From assembly GCF_001277295.1 (NCBI RefSeq), contig NZ_CP011456.1, positions 4,902,001 through 4,966,000 on the forward strand: a stretch of DNA of 64,000 bases, written 5' to 3'. The DNA comes from Anabaena sp. WA102. GTDB lineage: Bacteria > Cyanobacteriota > Cyanobacteriia > Cyanobacteriales > Nostocaceae. The notes below the pieces were generated by a model. That model saw only the letters and a list, made by a program, of their open reading frames with translations, did no database searches and was not told the DNA's origin. Position 1 is the stretch's first letter, and each line of letters begins with the position of its first letter. Of the stretch, positions 25,289 through 34,310 are shown one piece after another. The translations under genes and the position numbers were made by a program.

Positions 25289-25783
25289 TTAGTCACCATT
25301 CCCAAACCGCTTGATTAGATCTTCAGGACGGAGATTAGAAATAAATTCACGGAAAGCTTCCTGTTCAGCCTCATCAGCATCACGATCTACGGGAATAGAA
25401 GCATCAGCTACTACTTCTTCCATAACCCAGATAGGAGTATTTGTACGGAGAGCTATAGCGATCGCATCACTCGGACGAGCATCAATTTCTTTTTTGACAT
25501 CGCCTTGCTGAAGAATCAACGCCGCATAAAAAGTATCTTTTTGCAAGGTATGAATAATAACTTTATCCAAAGTCATATTCCATGTTTCCAGCATATTCAC
25601 AATCAAATCGTGGGTTAAAGGTCGAGGCGGCTTTTGATTTTCCATTGCCCCCATAATTGCTCTGGCCTGTTCTTGACCTATATAAATAGGCAAAGCGCGA
25701 CGATCTGAACCATCCTTCAAAAGTACAATTGGGCTGCGGGTGATTGCATCTAATGCTATACCAGCGACTTTCATTTCTATCAT
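25289..25783 (-). CDS. Bifunctional nuclease-family protein (DUF151/BFN)
   Basis: 164 aa, full length for the family. Motifs: MIEMKVAGIALDAITRSPIV, LPIYIGQEQARAIMGAME, RPLTHDLIVNMLETWNM and IDARPSDAIAIALRTNTPIW (the conserved DARPSDAIALA segment). BFN proteins have reported nuclease activity in plants and bacteria; the role in cyanobacteria is not settled. The ATG at 25783 begins a normal DUF151 N-terminus. It stands as a single gene, divergent from ribE. Confidence 0.9.
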   Translation of the reverse strand: MIEMKVAGIALDAITRSPIVLLKDGSDRRALPIYIGQEQARAIMGAMENQKPPRPLTHDLIVNMLETWNMTLDKVIIHTLQKDTFYAALILQQGDVKKEIDARPSDAIAIALRTNTPIWVMEEVVADASIPVDRDADEAEQEAFREFISNLRPEDLIKRFGNGD

Positions 25784-26183
25784 TGGTTCAGCCTCTAAAG
25801 TTCCTTAATCGCCTGGAAATTTGTAACAGATAATACACTCTTCATCAAATTAAAAATTAAGAATTAAAAATTAAAAAAAGCAGCCTAAACCAGCTTTTTA
25901 GGAATTTTTAATGGTTATTTGACTGTTACTGTGGTGTACTAACAATTAGGTATAAATAAACTAATTTCACACCATCTTAACAACTAATTTATTTATCCTT
26001 CATATTTTATCCTTCTTTAATCCTCCGATTCAAGTATGCCTGGGGATTGATGTTAATATGTTAATATTCATTTACCGGAATTGGGAAAGAAATTAAAATG
26101 GGAAAGCTTTACATTTTTTCCCAGAATTATTAGTTAATTTCCGCCAAAATTAGGGAATAAATAAAATTAGTTTTGGAAAAGCT
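25784..26183. other. 400-bp intergenic region upstream of ribE
   Basis: AT-rich divergent promoter region between the DUF151 gene and ribE. It holds AATTAAAAATTAAGAATTAA repeats, a small AAAAGC/GCTTTT inverted repeat near 25876-25897 and a TGGGAAA/TTTCCCA hairpin at about 26097-26124. No FMN (RFN) riboswitch signature was found in front of ribE. Confidence 0.5.
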
Positions 26184-26843
26184 GTGTTTACAGGATTAAT
26201 TCAAGGTTTGGGAACGATAAAACCCGTAATGGGAGATTTGTGGCAGATTAGTTATCTAAATCAGTCAAAGATGATCATTCAGGACTTAGCCTATGGTGAT
26301 AGTGTGGCGGTAGATGGCGTGTGTCTAACAGTTGAAGAAATCTTAAAAGATGGGTTTATTGCCACCGCTTCGCCGGAAACCCTCCGCCGCACTACATTGG
26401 GTAAAGAAGAAATGCAACAAAGATCCGTCAACTTAGAAACGTCCCTGCGGGTAGGTGGTAAAGTCGGCGGTCATTTTGTCATGGGTCATGTAGATGGAAT
26501 TGGTCAGTTAATCACATCTGAACAAACAGCTAGTTCTTGGGAAATGACCTTTATTGCCCCAGAAGCGATCGCTCGTTATATAGTTCCTAAAGGTAGCATT
26601 GCTATCAATGGTATCAGCCTCACCATCGCTGCATACAAATCAGAATCATCTCAATTTACAGTCGCCGTCATTCCCCTGACCTACAGCGAAACCAATCTCA
26701 GTCATTTAGTAGCAGGGAGTTGGGTAAATTTAGAAGGAGACATCCTGGGTAAATACGTAGAAAAATTCCTAACCCCTGGAAATAATCACCATCAACAAGA
26801 GGAAATTACAACCGCATTCCTAGCAGAAAACGGATATTTGTAG
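26184..26843 (+). CDS. ribE: Riboflavin synthase, alpha subunit
   Basis: 219 aa, GTG start. It dismutates 6,7-dimethyl-8-ribityllumazine to riboflavin. Two lumazine-binding repeats are clear: MFTGLIQGLGTI with DGVCLTVEE and ASPETLRRTTLG in the first; GGHFVMGHVDGIGQL, INGISLTIA and YSETNLSHL in the second. The length and motifs fit the trimeric enzyme. It is followed by a composite repeat block and stands apart from other rib genes. Confidence 0.96.
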   Translation: MFTGLIQGLGTIKPVMGDLWQISYLNQSKMIIQDLAYGDSVAVDGVCLTVEEILKDGFIATASPETLRRTTLGKEEMQQRSVNLETSLRVGGKVGGHFVMGHVDGIGQLITSEQTASSWEMTFIAPEAIARYIVPKGSIAINGISLTIAAYKSESSQFTVAVIPLTYSETNLSHLVAGSWVNLEGDILGKYVEKFLTPGNNHHQQEEITTAFLAENGYL

Positions 26844-26849
26844 AAGTCA

Positions 26850-27112
26850 GGAAGTAGGGGCGCAGGGCCTGCGCCCATTCAGGAGTTCAGGAGTATGGCT
26901 AACGCCACGCTGCGCTATCAGGAGTTCAGGAGAAAGAAGGAAGAAATTTCTCCCCAACTCCCCCTACTCCTCCTACTCCCCCTACTCCCCCTACTCCCCC
27001 TACTCCCCTACTCCCCTACTCCCCCTACTCCCCCTACTCCCCCAACTCCCCCAACTCCCCCAACTCCCCCTACTCCCCCTACTCCCCTACTCCCCCACTC
27101 CCCCACTCCCGC
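26850..27112. repeat. Composite repeat block (inverted orientation)
   Basis: GGGGCGCAGGGCCTGCGCCC palindrome, CAGGAG units, a TATGGCTAACGCCACGCTGC-GCTATCA unit, then about 17 copies of a 9-mer CCCCCTACT/CCCCCAACT. It is the reverse-complement arrangement of 13901-14060 and 29845-30068. Confidence 0.88.
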
Positions 27113-27116
27113 CTAA

Positions 27117-28769
27117 TTACCGAGCCTGGGCTGTTTTCACCCCTGCTGTAGCTTCTGCCAATTGGCTGAGACCACCTTGTAATTGCACGCCTGGGTCAAC
27201 AGCCACCCATCCATTTTGGGTGAGGTGACGGACTTCAAAGTGTAAGTGGGGTCCTGTAGAATTGCCAGTGCTACCAACTCGACCAATCACAGTTCCTGGT
27301 TCTACCCATTGTCCAGGTTGAACAAAGATTTCTGACATATGCCCGTAGAGACTTTGTTGAGCAGAACCGTGATTAATTACTACAGCTAAACCATAACCAC
27401 CTAACCAGTTAGCTGATTCTACTTGACCCTTAGCCGCGGCTAAAATTGGTGTTCCTGTGGGCGCACCTAAATCTGTCCCCGCGTGAAAACGGCGATCGCC
27501 CGTGATAGGATGAACACGCCAGCCAAATAGAGATGTAATTGGTGCAGCCACCGACAGCGGGAAAACTATTCCCGAACCGCCACCAGCACCACGATAAGCC
27601 AGTGTATTAGTATAAGGAACTGCCGGCAAAACTGATGCCAAAGAGAAGTCATAAGACACCATACTAGGACGAGGAGCAACATTACCCTCTATCATTGGCG
27701 CAGGTAAACTACCTACCTGGGGAGCAATAGGGGTAGAACTAACCTTGGTCGTGCTAAATTCCCTAGGACTAGGAATAAAGTTATTAGCATGATAGGCAGC
27801 CTTTGTATGACTGCTGGTATTACTTCTGGAAATCCGCCAATTATTTTGATTTTGAGGCTGACTGATTTTGCTAACACTACTAGCCACAGCCTCAGTCACA
27901 TTCTCACTTTGATTACTGTTGGCAGTTATAGTTTTCCAGCCTACTTGTTTCTGCCTAGAGGCAGTCACTACTTTCGCCACTTCACTTTTCTTCAGCCAAG
28001 TCGGTGATGATTCTTGAGACTTAGCCACAGCAGGAGTTTGTGTAGATTTAGCGCAAGTGGTAGACACCGTTGCCCCACAACCGCTAGAACGTTCTGTTAC
28101 TACTACAGAACTAGGCGGTGCATAGTTACTTTCACCTACATTTTTATACTCATTCGTGTCAATATAAGCGTTGTTGTAATCCTTGGATTTATTCTCTGTA
28201 TCCTTAGCAGTGTCTTGAGAATTATTAGCTTGTTGAGGGAGTTCTGGCAGTTTTTTAATTACAGAATCAACTTCACTCACACTAGCAGTAGGTTGAGTAT
28301 CTTCTCCCTTGGGTTTAGAAATTCTCACACTAGCAGTAGGTTGAGTATCTTCTCCCTTGGGTTTAGAAATTCTCACACTAGCAGTAGGTTGAGTATCTTC
28401 TCCCTTGGGTTTAGAAATTCTCACACTAGCAGTAGGTTGAGTATCTTCTCCCTTGGCAACACCTTTGCTATTTAGCCTCTTTTTTAGATTAACTCGGCGG
28501 ACAGAAAAATCTGGTTGTGGCTTCGCTATTTCAGAAACACCAGCTTCTTTCTGAACTGGATTTGTGACTGCTGTTGGTTGAGAATTCTCAATAGTAGGAA
28601 CAATATTGTCTATTGAGGAAGTGTCAGACTGAGCAGTTACAAACCCGCCACTAAGAAGACTGAAGCTACTTAATAAACAGATACCTTGTGCTGGCAATCT
28701 AGAAGCAAAGCGTTTACTTGTACCGCCGTAGTAAAAGTTTTTATGGGCAGATTTATGGTGCTGCGTCAT
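27117..28769 (-). CDS. M23-family peptidase with low-complexity repeat region
   Basis: 550 aa from the ATG at 28769 (MTQHHKSAHK); an upstream ATG at 28820 is less likely. A signal/anchor-like stretch (GICLLSSFSLLSGGFVTA) is followed by about 350 residues of low complexity that include four 16-residue repeats of KPKGEDTQPTASVRIS. The C-terminal lysostaphin-type M23 domain has the metal ligands HPITGDRRFHAGTDLG, NHGSAQQSLYGHM and GPHLHFEVR. M23 peptidases or their relatives cut or bind peptidoglycan in division and envelope remodelling. The zinc ligands are intact, so activity is likely. Confidence 0.9.
   Translation of the reverse strand: MTQHHKSAHKNFYYGGTSKRFASRLPAQGICLLSSFSLLSGGFVTAQSDTSSIDNIVPTIENSQPTAVTNPVQKEAGVSEIAKPQPDFSVRRVNLKKRLNSKGVAKGEDTQPTASVRISKPKGEDTQPTASVRISKPKGEDTQPTASVRISKPKGEDTQPTASVSEVDSVIKKLPELPQQANNSQDTAKDTENKSKDYNNAYIDTNEYKNVGESNYAPPSSVVVTERSSGCGATVSTTCAKSTQTPAVAKSQESSPTWLKKSEVAKVVTASRQKQVGWKTITANSNQSENVTEAVASSVSKISQPQNQNNWRISRSNTSSHTKAAYHANNFIPSPREFSTTKVSSTPIAPQVGSLPAPMIEGNVAPRPSMVSYDFSLASVLPAVPYTNTLAYRGAGGGSGIVFPLSVAAPITSLFGWRVHPITGDRRFHAGTDLGAPTGTPILAAAKGQVESANWLGGYGLAVVINHGSAQQSLYGHMSEIFVQPGQWVEPGTVIGRVGSTGNSTGPHLHFEVRHLTQNGWVAVDPGVQLQGGLSQLAEATAGVKTAQAR
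28276..28457 (-). repeat. 48-bp in-frame tandem repeats in the M23 gene
   Basis: Nearly four perfect copies of a 48-bp unit containing CACACTAGCAGTAGGTTGAG and TATCTTCTCCCTTGGG (plus strand). They encode the KPKGEDTQPTASVRIS spacer. Perfect DNA identity suggests recent slippage or recombination and likely length variation between strains. Confidence 0.95.
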
Positions 28770-28974
28770 TTTTTCTCTTTTGTTGTGTGTAATAAAGGTT
28801 AAATAATCAATATTCGTCATTCGTCAGTGGTCAGTGGTCAAGAAGAAGTTACAAACGAACAACAGACAAGATCCAATCCTCATACCTTGCCCGAATTAGG
28901 ATGTCCAAGATTAAAGGATTTACAGGATTAAAACAGAAAATTACTCACCAATGACCAATGACCCATTACTAGCC

Positions 28975-29787
28975 TTAATAAGTTTGACGATAACCCAAGC
29001 TAATTGTACCCGGTTGGACAGAAATTTCTGGTGTTAAAGCTGCTTTTGCATCATCAGTTGTCATTTTTAAACGCAGATTACCTTCTTGAGTCACGCCAAC
29101 TACTTTACCTAAAAAATTATTGACATAAACCTGATCACCCATATTTGTAAGTAAATCAAGGTAGTGAGACAAAAGTATGTTTATTCCTTCTGTCTGTAGA
29201 CACTCTATACCGGACTTAATTCCTATTAAAACCTGTGAGGTGAGGATTTCTAGGTGATCAACTATCTGACAATTCTGGGAATTTTGCCATAATTGCAGAT
29301 TAATTCCAGTTTCTGGAACTTGATTTGCCCAATTAATCCCCACACCAATGATAGCTTGAGTGATTTGTCCTTGATTGACTTTGGTTTCAGTTAAAATGCC
29401 GCCTAACTTGCGACCATCTAATACTAAATCATTTGGCCATTTTATGCCGACAGGTATACCACATTTTCTTAATTGTGCTGTAATTCCCCAAGCACTAGCC
29501 AAGGTAAGTTGATAACTGCTGGTAGCTGCCAAATTAGGAGCTATTGCCATTGAAAGATATAAACCACCCTTATGAGACTGCCATTCCCGACCCCATTGCC
29601 CTCTGCCGGCGGTTTGCTGGGTGGCAATAACTACAGAGCCGGGTTTTTCTCCTTGGTCAATTAGTTGCCACAGGGTTTGATTTGTGGAGGATAAAGTGTT
29701 AAAAATATGTAGAGAGAATGGTAAATCTTGATGCTTATATTCTGCTTTTAAGCTATCTATCAAAAGTTGCTGATTAAATTCCACCAC
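28975..29787 (-). CDS. birA: Biotin--[acetyl-CoA-carboxylase] ligase
   Basis: 270 aa. It attaches biotin to the carboxyl carrier protein. It lacks an N-terminal DNA-binding domain, so it is a monofunctional ligase and not a repressor. Motifs: SSTNQTLW, the biotinyl-AMP loop TAGRGQWGREW, GGLYLSMAI, IKWPNDLVLDGRKLGGILTE and IIGVGINWANQ. A short C-terminal SH3-like domain (GDQVYVNNFLGKVVGVTQEG) is present. Confidence 0.95.
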   Translation of the reverse strand: MVEFNQQLLIDSLKAEYKHQDLPFSLHIFNTLSSTNQTLWQLIDQGEKPGSVVIATQQTAGRGQWGREWQSHKGGLYLSMAIAPNLAATSSYQLTLASAWGITAQLRKCGIPVGIKWPNDLVLDGRKLGGILTETKVNQGQITQAIIGVGINWANQVPETGINLQLWQNSQNCQIVDHLEILTSQVLIGIKSGIECLQTEGINILLSHYLDLLTNMGDQVYVNNFLGKVVGVTQEGNLRLKMTTDDAKAALTPEISVQPGTISLGYRQTY

Positions 29788-29804
29788 AGTTCACCATTGT
29801 TTTA

Positions 29805-29830
29805 AGAGACTTCCAAATAAAAAAATATCC
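29805..29830. repeat. Single terminal-repeat end of MITE family A
   Basis: AGAGACTTCCAAATAAAAAA followed by ATATCCTG, matching the left end of the complete elements at 41976 and 59824 (reverse). No matching second end is seen nearby, so this is a solo or truncated copy. It sits between birA and a composite repeat block. Confidence 0.65.
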
Positions 29831-29844
29831 TGTCGTTATGAAGG

Positions 29845-30068
29845 CAGGGGGCAGGGGGCAGGGAGTAGGGAGTAGGGGGAGTAGGGGAGTAGGGGGAGTA
29901 GGGGAGTAGGGGGAGTAGGGGAGTAGGGGAGAAATTTCATTCTCCTGAACTCCTGATAGCGCAGCGTGGCGTTAGCCATACTCCTGAACTCCTGATAGCG
30001 CAGCGTGGCGTTAGCCATACTCCTGAATGGGCGCAGGCCCTGCGCCCCTACCTCCTGAACTCCTGACT
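29845..30068. repeat. Composite repeat block
   Basis: GCAGGGG units, then about ten GGGGAGTAG 9-mers, then two CTCCTGATAGCGCAGCGTGG-CGTTAGCCATA units in a row, then the GGGCGCAGGCCCTGCGCCC palindrome and CTCCTGA units. It has the same layout as 13901-14060. It ends about 55 bp before pgeF. Confidence 0.88.
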
Positions 30069-30122
30069 TCTGCTGTAGCATTGATTGAAGGTTATTAATT
30101 GTCTATTGAGGTTTGGTTAAAG

Positions 30123-30902
30123 ATGCACACTTGGCAATGGCACAATTGGGAAGGTCTACCTTACTTAACTTGTAATCTTCTAGAACCCTGGTTTCATGGT
30201 TTCTTTACCCAACAGTTTTGGCCACGCTTACCTCATGAGCTAACTCCGGTTCTACAACCCGATGCTTTAGCTTATCGCTTGAAACAGGTACATGGCAATA
30301 CTGTTTTAACTCCCCAGGAAGTTGATGATCATGTCAATGCCAGTGATGATGATTTGGCGTTGGCAGATGGTTTAATTAGTCATAAACCTTTACAAGCTGT
30401 GTGGGTGGCTTCTGCTGATTGTACACCTGTGTTGATTGGCGATGTCAAAACTGGACAGGTGGCGGCTTTACACGCTGGTTGGCGGGGTACAGCGGCGAAA
30501 ATTGTGCCTGAAGCTATTGCAAGAATGCGATCGCATGGTAGTAATTTAATAGACTTGCGAGTGGCAATGGGTCCAGCTATTGCTGGGGAAGTTTACCAAG
30601 TCTCTGTGGAAGTGGCTGCGGAAATTGGCAGTACCGTTGTACCAGATGGTCAACCAGAAAGAGTTATTTCTGCTTTGCACAATTTACCTAATTCACCTTT
30701 GCTGAGAGATCCAGAACCGGGAAAGGTGCGTTTAGATGTGCGCCAGGTAAATGCTTTACAATTGGAACAATTAGGATTTAGTGTAGAACAAGTAGCGATC
30801 GCACCCTATTGTACTTTCCAAACTCCAGAACATTTCTTCTCTTATCGGCGAGAAAAAGAGAAAAAGGTGCAATGGTCAGGAATAGTAAGTCCAGGTAAAT
30901 AA
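30123..30902 (+). CDS. pgeF: PgeF/YfiH-family multicopper-type purine-nucleoside-processing protein
   Basis: 259 aa from the ATG at 30123; a TTG at 30099 is possible. Family hallmarks are LKQVHGNTVL, ADGLISHKPLQAVWVASADCTPVLI (Cys ligand), VAALHAGWRGTAAKI (His ligand), AMGPAIAGEVYQVS and a C-terminal FFSYRREK. Members were called laccase-like polyphenol oxidases. They are now linked to peptidoglycan editing (PgeF) and purine nucleoside phosphorylase or deaminase chemistry. The zinc-site Cys and His are kept. Confidence 0.9.
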   Translation: MHTWQWHNWEGLPYLTCNLLEPWFHGFFTQQFWPRLPHELTPVLQPDALAYRLKQVHGNTVLTPQEVDDHVNASDDDLALADGLISHKPLQAVWVASADCTPVLIGDVKTGQVAALHAGWRGTAAKIVPEAIARMRSHGSNLIDLRVAMGPAIAGEVYQVSVEVAAEIGSTVVPDGQPERVISALHNLPNSPLLRDPEPGKVRLDVRQVNALQLEQLGFSVEQVAIAPYCTFQTPEHFFSYRREKEKKVQWSGIVSPGK

Positions 30903-31193
30903 TCAACCTACAAACCAGTATATTCAATCACAATTTCTCAGAAAATGCTTACAAACGATCTTCCAAGTCTGTATTCAAAATGAAGATCATGCAAGTTATA
31001 GGTATGACAGCTTATCATATTCATGGGATAATACTCTAGATATATCTCGCTCAGTAAGCAAAAAGCCTATTGGGGAGATACTACCCACCAGAATTATCGC
31101 CAAAAGTGCAAAACTAGTAATCTCAGAGACAGAAAACTAAAATTTTCAAACTTTTTCTATACTAGTATAAACAAAACATAAAGAGACAAAATC

Positions 31194-31439
31194 ATGACTA
31201 ATATTCAAGAAAAAACCAGTAACGATATCCAAGAGAAAATCCAAGAAGAAGTTGAACAAGCTCGCACTGTATGTGATATCTCAGGTAGCAACTCTGCTGA
31301 ATGTGCTGCGGCGTGGGATGCTGTAGAAGAACTACAAGCAGAGGCTTCTCATAAACGTCAAATTAAACCCAAAAACTCTTTAGAGAAATACTGCGATGCT
31401 AATCCAGAAGCAGATGAGTGCCGTCTGTACGAAGATTAA
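31194..31439 (+). CDS. cp12: CP12, redox regulator of the Calvin cycle
   Basis: 81 aa. An intrinsically disordered linker that brings together GAPDH and phosphoribulokinase in the dark. Both redox Cys pairs are present: VCDISGSNSAECAAAWDAVE (N-terminal pair plus the conserved AWDAVEELQAE core) and YCDANPEADECRLYED (C-terminal GAPDH-binding tail). The ATG is at 31194, after ATAAAGAGACAAAATC. A TATACTAGTATA-like -10 region lies about 30 bp upstream. Confidence 0.97.
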   Translation: MTNIQEKTSNDIQEKIQEEVEQARTVCDISGSNSAECAAAWDAVEELQAEASHKRQIKPKNSLEKYCDANPEADECRLYED

Positions 31440-31906
31440 AATCAGGAGGTAAATATGAATACTATTGCCAATTTTCCTCAATATGTCTGAAACCCAATAA
31501 AATCGTGACGATATCAATAAGGTTTCAGGGTTTGGCAATAGTAAGTAGTTGGACAGAATTAATTACACAATGTCATTGCGTAAGCGTAGCGTGGCGTTAG
31601 CCATATGGAACGAAGTGAAATGAAGCAATTCCAATAGTTGTGATTGCTTCTCTTCCCTCGCAATGACTGTAAATATTTTTGTCCAATTACTTAGTTATAC
31701 CTGTTTTATTGAGTAATAATTTTTTGGGATATCAATGGCTTTAAGCACCATGAATCAATGAATCTGAACCAAACGGGGAATAAACTCCCCGTTTTTCCTG
31801 TTGGAACAAAGTCCGGTCACTAAACAAACTTCTTTGTTGAATGGCTAAAGCCACGTTACGCTATCAAATATCTATTCACAAATTTTTCTATTTTTTTATT
31901 GACTTT
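31440..31906. other. 467-bp gap downstream of cp12 with repeats
   Basis: It contains GTAGCGTGGCGTTAGCCATA (31586-31606), with GGAACGAAGTGAAATGAAGC after it, and the intrinsic terminator listed separately at 31771-31796. Just before the next gene is the inverted unit ATGGCTAAAGCCACGTTACG (31841). The last creates a false upstream extension of the following ORF. No gene was seen. Confidence 0.6.
31771..31796 (+). terminator. Intrinsic terminator
   Basis: AAACGGGGA, a six-base ATAAAC loop, TCCCCGTTT and a T-run ending at 31796. A 9-bp stem with T-tract on the plus strand. It is 330 bp past cp12, so it may end a longer cp12 transcript. Confidence 0.7.
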
Positions 31907-32497
31907 ATGACACAAATATGGTTTCGACCTTATGTTTGGATGGACTACCGATTGGCGTTATTATTTACGCTGATTATTCCTTTAATTCTTCTGGTTTGGA
32001 CATTTGTACAAAAAGCAGAAGGAATGCAGCGCTTATTAATGATTTACTGGCGAGTAGCTAGTTTATTAGCTATTAGTATGTACTTGATGATTGGTGGTTT
32101 CGGAGTTAGTTTCATCTCCGCTCTCATGGCGCAGGTTCTCATTCCTATGGCACTATGGTTTTGGGTAGACATCAATGATGAAATTGACTATTATCCCAAT
32201 AGTCCATTAAAACTGATTTTTACTTCTTGGCGTTGGGCAACAACAGTTTATTGTAGTTTAGGAGCAATAGCTCTTTTACCTTTTCTGGGGTGCGCTTTTT
32301 CAGGAACTGCTATCCAAACTCCTTACTGTAGCGTTTGGTTAGAAGCACCATTACTATTTAAAGACTATTTTCACCACAATAGCAAACCTGCTTTTCTCGG
32401 ATTTTTGGGGATAGTTACTTTAGCAATTTATGTAATTTACTTAAGTTATTTTGTCGCGGTTAAACTTGGCAAATATGGACGTTCAGCTACACATTAA
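31907..32497 (+). CDS. DUF3177-like integral membrane protein
   Basis: 196 aa from the ATG at 31907 (MTQIWFRPYVWMDYRLALLF). The longer frame from 31841 starts in a dispersed repeat and is rejected. About five TM helices are visible (LLFTLIIPLILLVWTF; VASLLAISMYLMIGGFGV; FISALMAQVLIPMALWFW; YCSLGAIALLPFLGCAF; FLGIVTLAIYVIYLSYF). The conserved RPYVWMDYR start and DINDEIDYYPNSPL loop are features of a cyanobacteria-wide family of unknown function. Confidence 0.75.
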   Translation: MTQIWFRPYVWMDYRLALLFTLIIPLILLVWTFVQKAEGMQRLLMIYWRVASLLAISMYLMIGGFGVSFISALMAQVLIPMALWFWVDINDEIDYYPNSPLKLIFTSWRWATTVYCSLGAIALLPFLGCAFSGTAIQTPYCSVWLEAPLLFKDYFHHNSKPAFLGFLGIVTLAIYVIYLSYFVAVKLGKYGRSATH

Positions 32498-32659
32498 GCA
32501 AAATTATCTGCGTTTATCCGCGTCCATCATTTTCTATCTGCGGTTAATTCTTTCCTGCTGTACCTCACTTAGATAGAAATCGCTATAGTACCGACCGAAT
32601 TATCCCAAATAATAAATCATTCCCATCAAATTAATCACAAAAATCATAGTCCCCACTGC

Positions 32660-32959
32660 ATGAATAACTCTATTAGTAAAAGACTGGAACAATATACCAT
32701 TAAAAAATCCCAAGAAGTTCTCATTATTAATGTAGAAATTGATGGTGAACCAGATCAAATTGCTGTGTTTAAAGGCTTTTCTAGTTCTTTGATGCGTCCA
32801 ACTGCTTATGATCCAGATGTCCCGGTGTTACCAGATACGGCTACAATTATCACAATTGACCGCATAGCAAGTCCCTATAATCCTGACTCACCCCATTATC
32901 TTCAACAAGATATTTCTTGGGAAGATATGCAGGTTTTATTATCAAAAATGGGAATTTAG
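32660..32959 (+). CDS. Conserved cyanobacterial/plastid small protein (DUF7734-like)
   Basis: 99 aa. The pattern LEQYTIKKSQEVLIINVEID, FKGFSSSLMRPTAYDPDVPV, LPDTATIITIDRIASPYNP and a final ISWEDMQVLL resembles a small family shared by cyanobacteria and plant plastids, with no assigned function. No signal peptide or TM. It lies 56 bp upstream of cbiD on the same strand and may be co-transcribed with it. Confidence 0.7.
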   Translation: MNNSISKRLEQYTIKKSQEVLIINVEIDGEPDQIAVFKGFSSSLMRPTAYDPDVPVLPDTATIITIDRIASPYNPDSPHYLQQDISWEDMQVLLSKMGI

Positions 32960-33015
32960 ATGAAGAGTGGGTAAGATTTTTTTGAATTTTGAATTGTTAA
33001 TTTTAAATTGTTAAT

Positions 33016-34131
33016 ATGTCCAGTTCTGGATACACTTTACCTGTTTTTGCTTGTGCTGCTGCTGTTGCGGCTTTGCATTGGTTACGCCATCATCAATCTT
33101 TGCAGATTACTAATATAGACTTAATTGAACCTGCTGAAATTGCCCAAATACCCATTGAACAAGTGGCGGGAATATCGGAAAATCATGCTTTGGCGATTAC
33201 TCGCAGTGATCCGGGTGATAATCTGGATTTAACGAAGAATACACCAATTTGGGCTGTGGTGGCATGGTATGAGGGAGATGGAGAAACAGTAATTATTCAG
33301 GGTGGAGAGGGAATTGGTAAACAACTCAATGGTGAGGGGAAAGCGGCAATTTATGGTTATGCTCAAAGGTTATTAACGGAAAATTTACAGCGATTATTAG
33401 CGCCGACGGAAAAAATCAAGGTAACAATTATTTTACCAGAGGGGCGATCGCTCGCAATTCGGACTTCTAACTCTGCTTTCGGAGTTGTCGAAGGACTATC
33501 CTTGCTAGGAACAACAGGGATTTCTCAACCTTTAAGTACACCAGATCAATTATCAGCTTTCCGCGCTGATTTAGCAGCAAAAGCCAGTCAATTTCCCACT
33601 TTAGTCTTTTGTATTGGCGAAAATGGCTTAGATTTAGCCCAAAAACTCGGTATCAACCCTGCACAAATGGTGAAAACGGCCAACTGGTTGGGACCGATGT
33701 TAGTAGCGGCTGATGTTTTAGGTGTAAAAGAAATTTTATTATTTGGTTATCATGGTAAATTGATGAAACTCGCGGGGGGAATCTTTCACACTCATCATCA
33801 TTTAGCTGATGGTCGGCGGGAAATTCTCACAGCCCATTGCGCCATGCTAGGATTAAATTCTCCAGATATTCAAACCGTTTTTCAGAGTCCTACGGCAGAA
33901 ACCGCATTAAAACATCTGAGAAGTCTAGATAGTAATACCGGGAGTAATTGGGTAAATCAGGTTTATAACTCCATTGCAGAAACAATTGATACCCGCACCC
34001 AAGCATATATGGATAGCCACAATGAACAAGGTAAAACCATTATAGCTTGTGGTTCTGTGCTTTTCGACCGCGATCGCCAAATCTTGGTGAAAAGCAAAAC
34101 TGGTTGTATGTTACTGGCAAAATTGTGCTAA
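33016..34131 (+). CDS. cbiD: Cobalt-precorrin-5B (C1)-methyltransferase
   Basis: 371 aa. It methylates C1 of the corrin ring in anaerobic-type cobalamin biosynthesis. Seen: YTLPVFACAAAVAALHWLRH (family start), ENHALAITRSDPGDNLDLTK, VIIQGGEGIGKQLNGEG, AIYGYAQRLLTENLQRLL, ILPEGRSLAIRTSNSAFGVV, LSLLGTTGISQPLS and ILLFGYHGKLMKLAGGIFHT HHHLAD. Length and motifs match CbiD. No other cob/cbi gene is nearby and no cobalamin riboswitch was recognised upstream. Confidence 0.93.
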   Translation: MSSSGYTLPVFACAAAVAALHWLRHHQSLQITNIDLIEPAEIAQIPIEQVAGISENHALAITRSDPGDNLDLTKNTPIWAVVAWYEGDGETVIIQGGEGIGKQLNGEGKAAIYGYAQRLLTENLQRLLAPTEKIKVTIILPEGRSLAIRTSNSAFGVVEGLSLLGTTGISQPLSTPDQLSAFRADLAAKASQFPTLVFCIGENGLDLAQKLGINPAQMVKTANWLGPMLVAADVLGVKEILLFGYHGKLMKLAGGIFHTHHHLADGRREILTAHCAMLGLNSPDIQTVFQSPTAETALKHLRSLDSNTGSNWVNQVYNSIAETIDTRTQAYMDSHNEQGKTIIACGSVLFDRDRQILVKSKTGCMLLAKLC

Positions 34132-34170
34132 CTTAATATAAATTATCGCAAGTATCACAAATAAATATTT

Positions 34171-34216
34171 TTAACTATGATTTGCATGATTAATTTTAAC
34201 TATGATTTGCATGATT
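34171..34216. repeat. Direct repeat upstream of guaA
   Basis: TTAACTATGATTTGCATGAT occurs twice with a 24-bp period (about 34171 and 34195), in the 179-bp gap between cbiD and guaA. It could be a tandem operator, but slippage is as likely. Confidence 0.5.
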
Positions 34217-34310
34217 CATTTGATTTAGATGATTTATTAATCTGTTATCACCATTAATCATAAAAATCACAGTCCAGACTTCTTATCCCTAACAACACAC
34301 CCTCCATAGC

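Noticed and set aside
25784..26183. FMN riboswitch upstream of ribE
   Set aside because: No conserved RFN helices could be recognised; only short AT-rich inverted repeats are present.
31841..31906. Upstream extension of the DUF3177-like protein
   Set aside because: The first codons (MAKATLRYQ) come from a dispersed repeat; the family N-terminus starts at the ATG at 31907.
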